Below, piece by piece: positions 52,533 through 61,386 of a stretch of 64,000 nucleotides of DNA (position 1 is its first letter; every line of letters starts with the position of its first letter). The stretch spans positions 2,046,001 to 2,110,000 of the forward strand of contig NZ_CP157940.1 in the NCBI RefSeq assembly GCF_040207125.1. Direction: 5' to 3'. The translations under genes and the position numbers were made by a program. The notes beneath the pieces were generated by a model. It was not told the DNA's origin, did not search any database, and saw only the letters and a list, made by a program, of their open reading frames with translations. The stretch comes from Lacrimispora sp. BS-2 (GTDB lineage: Bacteria > Bacillota > Clostridia > Lachnospirales > Lachnospiraceae).

Positions 52533-54311
52533 ATGTATTACAGCAGTGGTAATTATGAAGCTTTTGCCCGTCCTTTGAAGCCGGAAGGTGTGGATAATAA
52601 ATCCGCTTACCTGATTGGATCCGGCCTTGCAGCTTTATCAGCTGCTTGTTTTCTTGTCCGTGATGGACATATGAAGGGAGAACGAATCCATATTTTGGAG
52701 AAAGACAGACTCCCGGGTGGTGCCTGCGATGGCTATAAATACAATGAACTTGGATATGTAATACGCGGCGGACGCGAGATGGAAAGTAATTTTGAGTGTA
52801 TGTGGGATTTGATGCGGTCCATCCCATCCATTGAAACAGAAGGTGTCAGTGTTTTAGATGAATATTATTGGCTCAACAAACGTGATCCTAACTATTCTCT
52901 TATGCGTGCGACGATCAATCAGGGAGAAGATGCCCATACCGATGGAAAATTTGGGCTGTCCGATAAGGGATCTATGCAGATTATGAAGCTGTTTTTTATG
53001 CAGGATGAAGACCTGTATGATAAACGGATCGATGAAATATTTGACAATGAAGTGCTGAATTCTAATTTCTGGTTATATTGGCGTACTATGTTTGCCTTTG
53101 AGAATTGGCATAGCGCTTTAGAAATGAAACGCTACCTTCACCGCTTTATTCACCTCATCGGGGGAATGCCCGATTTCAAAGCACTTAAATTTACTAAGTA
53201 TAATCAATATGAATCTTTAATTCTTCCAATGGTAAAATATCTGGAGAATCATAACGTTCAATTCCACTACGAAACGAGAGTGGTAAATATCGAGTTTGAT
53301 ATCCAAACGGATAAGAAACAGGCAAAGAGCATTTTGTATGTTCATGGCGATGTTGAAGATACTATCAGCCTGACAGAAAACGACCTTGTTTTCATTACAA
53401 ATGGAGGTTGCGTTGAAAACTCATCATTGGGTGACCAAAATCATCCGGCAGAGTTCCGCTATAATATCAGTGCTGGCGGAGGTTGGGATATGTGGCGAAA
53501 AATCGCAGAGCAGGATAAATCGTTTGGAAATCCCGACAAATTCTGTAGCAATCCTGAGCTGAGTAATTGGATGTCCGCTACTGTTACCACTTTAGATGAG
53601 CGCATTCCGCCGTATATTCAAAATATTTGTAAACGTGATCCATTTGACGGCAAAGTCGTAACAGGAGGAATAGTAACAGCGAAAGACTCTAACTGGCTTC
53701 TTAGCTGGACATTCAATCGTCAGCCGCATTTCAGCAGTCAGCCAAAGAATCAACTGGTTGGTTGGATTTATGGACTGTTTAGCGACAAACCAGGTAACTT
53801 CGTAAAGAAATCTATGCGAGAGTGCACAGGTAAGGAAATCTGTATGGAATGGCTGTATCATATGGGTGTACCTACAGATAAAATTGATGACTTAGCAGAA
53901 CATAGTGCAAATACTGTACCTTGTATGATGCCCTATGTTACTGCATTTTTCCTGCCTCGCCGTTTAGGTGATCGTCCCAATATTGTACCTGATGGCAGTG
54001 TCAATTTTGCTTTCATTGGACAGTTTGCTGAGACCAAGCGTGATACGATCTTTACTTCAGAATATTCTGTAAGAACCGGAATGGAGTCCGTTTATACATT
54101 ACTGAACATTGATCGTGGTGTGCCTGAGGTTTGGGGAAGTACATACGATATTCGTAGTCTTCTAAATGCTACTGTACAATTACAGGATGGAAAAAGCTTA
54201 ATGGGGCTTGATTTAGAACCTGGCCGGAAAAAGGAACTTGTTGAGGTAATTAAGAAAGTACAGAACACAGAAATTGAAAAGCTACTGATGGAATACCATT
54301 TAATAGGTTAA
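52533..54311 (+). CDS. ohyA: Oleate hydratase (myosin-cross-reactive antigen family)
   Basis: The 592-residue flavoprotein matches fatty acid hydratases that add water to the 9,10 double bond of oleate and linoleate, detoxifying unsaturated fatty acids. It shows the nucleotide-binding YLIGSGLAALSAACFLVRDG, the downstream GGACDG and GGREMESNFECMWDL segment with the catalytic Glu region, FENWHSALEMKRYLHRFIH, and FIGQFAETKRDTIFTSEYSVRTGMESVY. Length is typical. AGGAGG precedes the ATG. Confidence 0.93.
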   Translation: MYYSSGNYEAFARPLKPEGVDNKSAYLIGSGLAALSAACFLVRDGHMKGERIHILEKDRLPGGACDGYKYNELGYVIRGGREMESNFECMWDLMRSIPSIETEGVSVLDEYYWLNKRDPNYSLMRATINQGEDAHTDGKFGLSDKGSMQIMKLFFMQDEDLYDKRIDEIFDNEVLNSNFWLYWRTMFAFENWHSALEMKRYLHRFIHLIGGMPDFKALKFTKYNQYESLILPMVKYLENHNVQFHYETRVVNIEFDIQTDKKQAKSILYVHGDVEDTISLTENDLVFITNGGCVENSSLGDQNHPAEFRYNISAGGGWDMWRKIAEQDKSFGNPDKFCSNPELSNWMSATVTTLDERIPPYIQNICKRDPFDGKVVTGGIVTAKDSNWLLSWTFNRQPHFSSQPKNQLVGWIYGLFSDKPGNFVKKSMRECTGKEICMEWLYHMGVPTDKIDDLAEHSANTVPCMMPYVTAFFLPRRLGDRPNIVPDGSVNFAFIGQFAETKRDTIFTSEYSVRTGMESVYTLLNIDRGVPEVWGSTYDIRSLLNATVQLQDGKSLMGLDLEPGRKKELVEVIKKVQNTEIEKLLMEYHLIG

Positions 54312-54358
54312 AAAGGGAGGTATCTTACTGGAAAGATAGTAAGTGGTAAACCACTGGT

Positions 54359-55702
54359 AGTGTAATAAATTTTGTGTCTCTGGAAATAAATGGCTCCTTT
54401 CTGGGTATGAATTAGATAAATAATTCATTTTTAGAAGGGAGCTTTTTCTATGGCAATCGCTAAAGAACAGTTACAGCAAATCATTGCAGACAATGACATA
54501 AAAAGTGTCGGTGATATTTACTCCTTATTTAAGGACAGCTTTAAAGACATGTTGCAGGAATTATTGGAAGCAGAAATAAATGCAACACTTGGTTATGAAA
54601 AAAATAAAAAAGAGGTTACTGATACTGATAACAAGCGTAATGGATACTCCCCCAAACGGGGAAGAGTCAGTTTGGGCAATTAGCCCTGGATATTCCCAGA
54701 GATAGAAATGGAGAGTTTGAACCCCAAATCGTCCCCAAATATCAACGAGATATTTCTGGCATTGAAGAACAGGTCATTTCTCTTTATGCAAGAGGAATGT
54801 CTACCAGAGATATTCATGACCAGCTTCATGATTTGTACGGAATTGAACTGTCTGCGGATATGGTCAGTAAAATTACAGACAAGATTTTACCGGAAATAAA
54901 GGAATGGCAATCTCGTCCTCTTGAACCAGTTTACCCCTTTGTTTTTATGGATGCGATTCATTACAAGATTCGTGAAGATGGCCGGATCCTTAACCGCGCC
55001 GCCTATGTGGTTCTTGGCGTATCACTTGATGGGAACAAAGATATTCTAAGCATTAACATAGGTGCAAATGAATCCTCAAAGTTCTGGCTTGGCATGCTTA
55101 ATGATTTAAAGAATCGCGGGGTGCAGGAAGTTCTGTTTTTTTGTGTAGATGGGCTTGCTGGTTTTAAAGAGGCAATTCATGCCGTTTATCCCCAGGCAGA
55201 AGTACAACGGTGTATTATTCATATGCTGCGTAATTCTTTTAAATATGTATCCTATAAAGATATCAAAAAATTCGCAGCGGATTTCAAGGCAGTTTATAAG
55301 GCACCAACAGAAGAATTGGCCCTTTCTGAACTGGACAGCGTGAAAGAAATCTGGGGCAAGAAATATCCTTATGCAATATCCAACTGGGAACAAAACTGGG
55401 AAGTGGTACGCCCGTTTTTCGAATTCAGTGATGATATCCGAAGGATTATGTATACCACAAATATTATTGAAGGAGTCAACCGCCAATTCCGTAAAGTCAC
55501 AAAAACCAAGAATAGCTTTCCCAGTGACAATTCTTTGGAGAAGATGCTGTATTTGGCAAGTCAGAATGTTAAAAAGAAATGGACGCAGCGTTACCGGAAT
55601 TGGGATTTGGTACTCAGCCAGTTGATGCTGTTGTATCCGGAACGATTGAATGAATATCTATAAAGGAAAACCGGTCAGACAGTTTGCTACAACTGTCTGA
55701 CC
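54359..55702 (+). mobile_element. IS256 family element, frameshifted and without a visible right end
   Basis: The left end may start at GTGTAATAAATTTTGTGTC (about 54359), a sequence typical of this IS group. The complementary right inverted repeat is not found within 200 bp after the transposase. A 12-bp perfect hairpin (55673-55702) follows the stop. Confidence 0.6.
54450..55663 (+). pseudogene. IS256 family transposase, single-base frameshift
   Basis: Residues 1-67 (MAIAKEQLQQIIADND..., DTDNKRNGYSPK) and the downstream frame from about 54690 (GQLALDIPRDRNGEFEPQIVPKYQ...) are parts of one transposase of about 404 residues. Loss of one A in the run at 54654-54656 shifts the frame after SPK. 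The catalytic DDE residues are all preserved: FVFMDAIHYK, FFCVDGLAGFK and TTNIIEGVNRQFRK. Because only a single base is missing, the inactivation is recent, or could be a sequencing error. Confidence 0.85.
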
Positions 55703-55924
55703 AGCCCATTAATTTCCTTATTCCGTCGGTACTTATAGTATGCCCGATTTTTTCCTAATAATTCCAGAGGTCGGGTGTGGGCAGAGCCCACAAAAAGAAA
55801 GCTACAGGTAACGACTATTTTTGATGTCCGAAAGTATATAAATATAGAATGAGGGGAAACTACTAACAGAAACTTGTGTTCGACATAGCAAAACAGTTGC
55901 GAATCAGAGGAATCTACTACATAT
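55703..55924. other. Junction DNA between IS256 and the RHS fragment
   Basis: No gene is seen. A perfect 7-bp hairpin TGTGGGC-AGA-GCCCACA lies at 55776-55792. Confidence 0.4.
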
Positions 55925-56165
55925 CTAATTCAATTTCAGAAAGTTGTTGGATTTCTGGACACAAGAAAATTTACACTCTCCCTCCATTTGGTGAATACTA
56001 TTGTCAAAATCTTTTATTTCAATTATTCTTCCGCTGTCATTGTACTGATATCTACGTTTGTTACCAGCTGCATTCATTATTTCTTCCAGCTTACCAGCTT
56101 TATTATAAGAATACAAAGTCTGATTCCCGTTCCATCAATGTATTTTTCCTGCTGACCTAATTCAT
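55925..56165 (-). pseudogene. RHS/YD-repeat fragment
   Basis: The reverse strand encodes NELGQQEKYIDG and, after a frameshift, LYSYNKAGKLEEIMNAAGNKRRYQYNDSGRIIEIKDFDNSIHQ, two typical YD repeats. The frame then decays. It is a displaced piece of an RHS gene and marks the far end of the rearranged RHS region. Confidence 0.8.
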
Positions 56166-56205
56166 TGTAAAAAAACCTTCTGCAATTTTAATTTAACGTT
56201 GCACC

Positions 56206-56934
56206 CTATTCCTCTATTTCTATATCAAATTCCGAACTTGGTTTATCACTAATTAAATTTTCATAATACCAAAAATATCTCTTCTCCCCATAAAGTGTAT
56301 ATTCAATAATTTCAGTTGGACTCTGACCTTCTATTTTCAGCCTTTTTACATATTCTCCATCAAGGCCTCCAAATACAAATCGGTTCCCTTCGACGATACT
56401 CAAATCTCTTAAATTTGATATGTCAGACACTTGAATCGCCTGGCAGAATAGGCTAAATTCTCTTTCTGGGGTTATCTTAGTTTTTCCTGGATCTCCATGT
56501 CCTTGAATGATTGCAGTAAGCAGTGCATATTGCTTTTTATTCTCTACTGTTCTTATTTTAAATTTAGCAAAAACAAGTGCCCCTTCTTTTGGATCCATTT
56601 TGGAAAAGTAAACCATTGTTGCATATTCATCATTTTCGAAGATTTTCATGATATCACTTACTTTACTTGCATATAAATAATCTTCTGCAAAATAAATCTT
56701 CTGATTTACAGCAACAAGAGCTTCTTCTTTCGTAACTGCATAAACTAGTTGCGGCTCTTCAAAAGTCGGCATTTCCCTCGCACCAAACTCAAATATTATA
56801 TGTTGAGAATTATGTGCTGTACTTCTCTCACTTTTTGATTTTAATGCAAGAAATACTATCAAAACAGCCAACACCATGAATAATACAATTATTGCAAGTA
56901 TAAAAAGTCCTATGTATTTTAATATTCTTTTCAT
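56206..56934 (-). CDS. Membrane-anchored hypothetical protein, paralogue A (possible immunity protein)
   Basis: The 242-residue protein has an N-terminal membrane helix (YIGLFILAIIVLFMVLAVLIVFLAL) and a soluble domain ending in YFWYYENLISDKPSSEFDIEIEE. It is clearly paralogous to the protein at 57263-57967: the helix, the PTFEE segment, the DYLYASKVSDIMKIFENDEYA region and the last 30 residues match. The ATG at 56934 corresponds to the paralogue's start; the upstream ribosome binding site is weak. Its location downstream of an RHS C-terminal cassette suggests immunity, but no known immunity family is recognised. Confidence 0.65.
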   Translation of the reverse strand: MKRILKYIGLFILAIIVLFMVLAVLIVFLALKSKSERSTAHNSQHIIFEFGAREMPTFEEPQLVYAVTKEEALVAVNQKIYFAEDYLYASKVSDIMKIFENDEYATMVYFSKMDPKEGALVFAKFKIRTVENKKQYALLTAIIQGHGDPGKTKITPEREFSLFCQAIQVSDISNLRDLSIVEGNRFVFGGLDGEYVKRLKIEGQSPTEIIEYTLYGEKRYFWYYENLISDKPSSEFDIEIEE

Positions 56935-57262
56935 TATCATCTCGCTCTGGCTATTATGCAATGCTATACTCCACATAATAGACCTAAGGATGCTACAGCC
57001 GTTAATGGAACTAATGCTACAGCAATGGAAACTAACGCCAACACACTCTACCACAATATCCCATGACGCCATTCTTTTATCTTTTGAAACTGACCATTCG
57101 GAAGTTTTAAGTATAACAATAAATACTCTTCATTATAGATCCTATATGCTTTCTGCCCCAAAGAATTGAGTATTTACATTAAATCCGCACAGTTATAGTA
57201 AAAACACCTTATTAAATTTCTTCTTTTATCTGTGTAACAATCCTTAAATTATCGTCATTTTA

Positions 57263-57967
57263 CTATTCTTCCATTTCTATGTGAAGTTCTGTACTAGGTT
57301 TATCACTGATTAAGTTTTCGTAATACCAGAAATACTCTTTTTTACCATTGCTAATATATTCAATTACCTCTGTGGGCATTTGTCCTTCGATTTTCAATGT
57401 TTTTACCTTATCTGATTGAATGCTTCCAAATATGAAACGACTTTCATTGCTAATTCCAAACTCTCCAAAATAATCAAAGAATACAGCCATATCACGAATT
57501 GCTTCTAATTCGTTTGACACCTGTTTTCCTCCACTTTCAACAGGTAACACCAAAATCACTGCATATTGTTTTTTTCCGTCAAATACTCTTATTTTAAACT
57601 TACTGGCCACAAATCCATCTGTTTTAGAGTTTTTAACAGAATGATAAAACAATGCTGCATATTCATCACTCTCAAAAGTTTTTATGATATCATTCACTTT
57701 ACTCATGTATGGATATTCTTTAAAGTAATAATTCTCTACAGCAATAAGCGCCTCTTCCATGGTATCCTTAAAAATTGGTTCCTGTTCCTCAAAGGTAGGA
57801 ATTTTTCCTTTCCCCTCATACTCCAGTATTATGCTTCCTGAATTATTTCCGATGCTTCCCTTATTCTCCGAACTTAATCCAGAAAATATAATCAGAACAA
57901 CCAACACCATGAATAATCCAAGTATTGCAAGTATAAAAAGTCCTATGTGTTTTATTATTCTCTTCAC
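57263..57967 (-). CDS. Membrane-anchored hypothetical protein, paralogue B (possible immunity protein)
   Basis: The 234-residue protein has a membrane helix (HIGLFILAILGLFMVLVVLIIF), a PTFEEQEP segment and the C-terminal block KEYFWYYENLISDKPSTELHIEMEE shared with paralogue A. A GTG start is likely, with AGAAAGAGAG upstream. The gene ends 191 bp before the 5' region of paralogue A at 57072, and the ISL3 element is inserted 41 bp upstream of its start. The insertion separates it from the orphan RHS C-terminal cassette. Confidence 0.65.
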   Translation of the reverse strand: MKRIIKHIGLFILAILGLFMVLVVLIIFSGLSSENKGSIGNNSGSIILEYEGKGKIPTFEEQEPIFKDTMEEALIAVENYYFKEYPYMSKVNDIIKTFESDEYAALFYHSVKNSKTDGFVASKFKIRVFDGKKQYAVILVLPVESGGKQVSNELEAIRDMAVFFDYFGEFGISNESRFIFGSIQSDKVKTLKIEGQMPTEVIEYISNGKKEYFWYYENLISDKPSTELHIEMEE

Positions 57968-58007
57968 TAATATTCTCTCTTTCTGGCTAATTATCTAATA
58001 CTATATC

Positions 58008-58042
58008 GTAAGCGCCTAAATGGTTCTTTCCAGAGTTGGTTG
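58008..58042 (+). repeat. ISL3 left inverted repeat
   Basis: It begins GTAAGCGCCTAAATGG and is mirrored at 59840-59874 with one mismatch. Confidence 0.92.
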
Positions 58043-58090
58043 TATTTACATTGTTAAAGGTGTATAATTACTCCATAGGACGGTGATTAC

Positions 58091-58537
58091 ATGGAGACTA
58101 AAATTATAAAACTATTAGATTCTTCTTTAGAATGTATTGATTGTAAAATTAAAGATGATAAGATAATTCTACATATTTATTCCACAAAGCAAAAACTGAT
58201 CTGCCCTTATTGTGGTAATGCATCTTCAAAAATACATTCTGTTTATCAAAGGGAACTTCAGGATATCCCTTTACATGAGAAACAAACAATTCTACTATTG
58301 GATACAAGAAAAGTATACTGTGATAATCCGGAGTGCAGTCACAAAACTTTTTCGGAACGCTTTGATTTTGTTGTACCTAACGGAAAGAAAACGAAACGTC
58401 TTGTTGAAAAGATATTAGTGACATCTGTTAAATTAAGTTCAGTAAGTGCATCATCTTTACTTAAAGCGGATTATGTCAAAACCAGTAAAAGCAGCATCTG
58501 TGACCTGATTAAAAAAAATGCCTTCCCTTGTGGATAA
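58091..58537 (+). CDS. ISL3 transposase, N-terminal zinc-finger frame
   Basis: The 148-residue frame holds the ISL3 zinc-binding N-terminus (CPYCGNASSKIHSVYQRELQDIPLHEK, CDNPECSHKTFSERF). It ends soon after an A8 run at 58511-58518. Skipping one A would fuse it in frame to the catalytic part starting at 58518. Thus the protein may be made by transcriptional slippage on the A-run, or the gene is mutated. Confidence 0.85.
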   Translation: METKIIKLLDSSLECIDCKIKDDKIILHIYSTKQKLICPYCGNASSKIHSVYQRELQDIPLHEKQTILLLDTRKVYCDNPECSHKTFSERFDFVVPNGKKTKRLVEKILVTSVKLSSVSASSLLKADYVKTSKSSICDLIKKNAFPCG

Positions 58538-59846
58538 ATCTGCTGTTACAAAAGTTTGTGTGGACGATTTTGCTTTTCGAAAAAGATATACTTATGGCAC
58601 AGTTATGGTCGATTTAGAAACACACAGAATTATTGATATTATCGACTCAAGAGAAACGAAACAGGTTGAGGAGTGGCTAAAATCCTATCCTAACTTAGTG
58701 GTTATTTCGCGTGATGGAGCCCAAACATATTCATCTGCTTCAACGAATTCTCATCCAGATGCACTTCAAATCAGTGACAGATTTCATCTGTTGAAAAATC
58801 TATCGGATGCAGTACAAAAATATATGTACCGTCTATTTCCTTCCAGATTGGTGATATCTGCTACTTCACAGAATGCAGAAATGCAGGCGCTATATGATAC
58901 AAAAAACCGTACAGAAAGAATCCATTTTGCACATAAAAAGCGTCAGGAAGGATATATGACGGATGATATTGCTTTGCTTTTGCACTCATCATCCTCTACA
59001 ATAAGAAAATATCTTGCTATTCCAAAAGATAAAATCCCTGAAGCGAAGGAAAATGCCCGGAAACGTCAGCATATCAGGCAAATGCAAAATAAACAGCAAG
59101 CAATTGAAGAGGTCAGAACTTTATATGCACAGGGGAATGCAATTGACAAAATCACATATTTAACTGGTCATACTACCTTAACGGTAAAAAACTATCTGAA
59201 AAAAGACTGCCCACTGAGTAATGGACACTACGATTGCAGGAGGCCAGGCAAATTGGCATCTTACGAGCAAACAGTCATTGAAATGCGTTCAAATGGAATA
59301 ACTTATGACAAAATTCATGAGCATATTTGTAAAAATGGGTACACAGGCACGGTTGCTTCTTTAAGAATGTTTATGCAGAAAGAAAGAACACATTTAAAGA
59401 ACGTATCAAAAAATGAAAACGAGCCTGTTGAATATATTCCACGCAAGTTCTTTTGTCAGCTTATTTATAGGGAATTAGAACGTGTAAAAGGGTTAACACT
59501 TAAACAATATGAAGCTGCAATTAAAAGATATCCTGTCTTAGGAAAAATCTATTCGCTGCTTAGGGAATTTCATCGTATTATATTTTCCCGTCAAAGTAAG
59601 GAATTGGATTCATGGATTACAAAAGCAAAACAATTAGAAATTGATGAGGTGGATACATATATTAATGGTTTGAAACATGATATTACAGCAGTAAAAAATG
59701 GTATAGATTTTGAATATAATAATGGGTTGGCTGAAGGAAGTGTGAATAAAATCAAGCTGATCAAACGAATTATGTATGGGAGAAACAGCTTTTTACTATT
59801 AAAAGCAAAGCTGCTTCTCAATGAATATTATTATCAAATCAACTAA
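58518..59846 (+). CDS. ISL3 transposase, catalytic DDE frame
   Basis: The 442-residue frame carries the DDE_Tnp_ISL3 domain: VCVDDFAFRKRYTYGTVMVDL, LVVISRDGAQTYSSA, DRFHLLKNLSDAV and the C-terminal NNGLAEGSVNKIKLIKRIMYGR with the catalytic Glu. An internal helix-turn-helix region (DKITYLTGHTTLTVKNYL) is usual. Its first codon overlaps the end of the N-terminal frame, as described there. Confidence 0.88.
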   Translation: MPSLVDKSAVTKVCVDDFAFRKRYTYGTVMVDLETHRIIDIIDSRETKQVEEWLKSYPNLVVISRDGAQTYSSASTNSHPDALQISDRFHLLKNLSDAVQKYMYRLFPSRLVISATSQNAEMQALYDTKNRTERIHFAHKKRQEGYMTDDIALLLHSSSSTIRKYLAIPKDKIPEAKENARKRQHIRQMQNKQQAIEEVRTLYAQGNAIDKITYLTGHTTLTVKNYLKKDCPLSNGHYDCRRPGKLASYEQTVIEMRSNGITYDKIHEHICKNGYTGTVASLRMFMQKERTHLKNVSKNENEPVEYIPRKFFCQLIYRELERVKGLTLKQYEAAIKRYPVLGKIYSLLREFHRIIFSRQSKELDSWITKAKQLEIDEVDTYINGLKHDITAVKNGIDFEYNNGLAEGSVNKIKLIKRIMYGRNSFLLLKAKLLLNEYYYQIN

Positions 59847-59874
59847 CTCTGGAAAGAACCATTTAGGCGCTTAC
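59840..59874 (-). repeat. ISL3 right inverted repeat
   Basis: The complement of 58008-58042 with a single mismatch; it ends GGCGCTTAC. Confidence 0.92.
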
Positions 59875-59887
59875 TTTTCAACTAATC

Positions 59888-60366
59888 TTAGTATGCCGCC
59901 TGACAACTACCAAATACCTGCGAGAATAATTGTGCTGCTTTTGCAAAAAGTGCCACAGCAACGCCATTATCGAATCCTCCAACACCAGTAATATCATCTG
60001 CAATCAAAACACCCCTGCTATCACCGCTACGACTCCTACCACCACTAGACCTGCATTCTTCGCCCATTCCAATGCATCTTTTGGTACTGCTACCATTTCC
60101 TCCTGCGGCTGTTTTTTCCTATTCTCATATGACCAGAAGATCATTCCGGGATATTCTGCATCAGTATGGTAATGAATGACTTTATTTGGATATCTTTGGC
60201 TTGGGATATCGCAGTTAAATATAGCATTTAAGGAGTCCCCCGGTATTGCAGTCCTTCCCTTATACCTTTTATCAGTTTCATTCTCCCTTATCGCTTTTAC
60301 ATAAGCATTTAACTGTACTTGTCCTCTGGCTTTACTATAAGCAGTATCATGCTTTAATTCATACAA
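59888..60366 (-). pseudogene. Orphan RHS C-terminal cassette
   Basis: The frame YELKHDTAYSKARGQVQLNAYVKAIREN... through DALEWAKNAGLVVVGVVAVIAG is nearly identical to the tip of the main RHS protein. One base missing from a G-run (complement of 60012-60015) then shifts the frame; restoring it gives VLIADDITGVGGFDNGVAVALFAKAAQLFSQVFGSCQAAY and a TAA at 59888-59890. Homology starts abruptly at YELK, so the RHS core and the first part of the toxin domain are missing. It is a displaced, inactive tip, of the kind known from RHS and contact-dependent-inhibition loci. Confidence 0.85.
60041..60365 (-). repeat. 325-bp direct repeat, copy 1 (RHS tip)
   Basis: It is displaced exactly 1,500 bp from copy 2 at 61541-61865. 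Five differences occur in the 300 bp from 60061 to 60360, about 98% identity. Confidence 0.93.
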
Positions 60367-60491
60367 GCCTGGATTTACATTTGCTTCCCTGAGGAATAAC
60401 TCTGTTACACTTATATTTTCTACTATTGAATATCTAATATTCGAAAAATCACAGTTAACTGCTATTTACTAAAGAATTACATGCATTTTTA

Positions 60492-61334
60492 TTACATTGG
60501 CGGTACTTTCCATTTCGCATAACCGGATGTTGGTTGCCAATCTTCCCCATGCGATTTTCTACACGCTCTTACCCATTTAATAATTTTATTACAATTATTA
60601 TAATAATCATTTATTATTAATTCAGCGTCTTCCCTTTGCCATATCCGTACCAAATCCTTTAATATATCACACTGACGTAATAAAGTTATATCCACACTAG
60701 TAATTCCATTTAAAACACGATGATCCCATCGTCCACCCACCTTTTTTATAAACATATTTCCATATACAGAAGCAAGCTCTATTAATTTATCCTGCACTGC
60801 TTTATACGGCTCTCCTTTGACCTTCTCTAACTCTTTTTTTATTAGCAGAAGCATGTTCTCTTCTGACAATTTATATGCATTATGTTGTTCTATAAACTTT
60901 TTTGTCAATACGGTATTCTCTTCATATAACTTTTTATACATTTCAGAAGTTGGATAAAGCCATTCTTCCATCTCTTTTTTCGTCTCTTTTGCCTCTTCTG
61001 CTTTTTCTTCCAGTTTATTCAACCCATATTGTTCAACCAAATCTAACAATCGATTCAGAACAGCAATTTGTTCTTCCTCGTTATGAAAGGGCAGAAAGTC
61101 TAACCTACAGTTTGGATCATCGGTTATTTCCCTTGATCTACCAAACCAATAACCATTGTCCATTTCCAAAGTATAATCATTTCCATGATAACTTTTCTGA
61201 ATCACTACGCTTTGAATCAATCCATCTACCTCTCTGCTAAATCTCCACCGATATCCTTCATAATCCGCATATTGAAAACCGTAGGGAGCCAACCTCTTTT
61301 TCATCACTTCAATTACGATACTCTTCTTTCCCAT
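60492..61334 (-). CDS. Probable immunity protein for the RHS toxin (DUF4304-like N-terminus)
   Basis: The 280-residue soluble protein begins 52 bp after the RHS stop on the same strand, the normal place of a cognate immunity gene. The N-terminal part (KKRLAPYGFQYADYEGYRWRFSREVDGLIQSVVIQKSYHGNDYTLEM) resembles DUF4304-type proteins that occur with polymorphic toxins. The middle is helical and charged (LNKLEEKAEEAKETKKEMEEW). The ATG at 61334 follows AAAGGA. It would bind and block the toxin domain in the cytoplasm; the assignment rests mainly on position. Confidence 0.65.
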   Translation of the reverse strand: MGKKSIVIEVMKKRLAPYGFQYADYEGYRWRFSREVDGLIQSVVIQKSYHGNDYTLEMDNGYWFGRSREITDDPNCRLDFLPFHNEEEQIAVLNRLLDLVEQYGLNKLEEKAEEAKETKKEMEEWLYPTSEMYKKLYEENTVLTKKFIEQHNAYKLSEENMLLLIKKELEKVKGEPYKAVQDKLIELASVYGNMFIKKVGGRWDHRVLNGITSVDITLLRQCDILKDLVRIWQREDAELIINDYYNNCNKIIKWVRACRKSHGEDWQPTSGYAKWKVPPM

Positions 61335-61386
61335 ATTCGTTCCTTTCTCAAACACTGTGCTTGATTCATCTGTTTACTCTGATATA

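Larger units (their letters stand above)
58008..59874 (+). mobile_element. Complete ISL3 family insertion sequence
   Basis: The 1,867-bp element is bounded by 35-bp inverted repeats that match at 34 of 35 positions. The flanking octamers (ACTATATC left, TTTTCAAC right) do not form a target duplication, so one flank has been rearranged since insertion. Confidence 0.9.

Noticed and set aside
55776..55792. Group II intron end suggested by a GC hairpin
   Set aside because: No domain V-like sequence or reverse transcriptase is present; it is only a short 7-bp hairpin.
59875..61385. CRISPR or other short-repeat array suggested by repeated sequence
   Set aside because: The repetition is one long 325-bp duplication of the RHS tip plus coding YD repeats, with no spacer-repeat periodicity and no cas genes.
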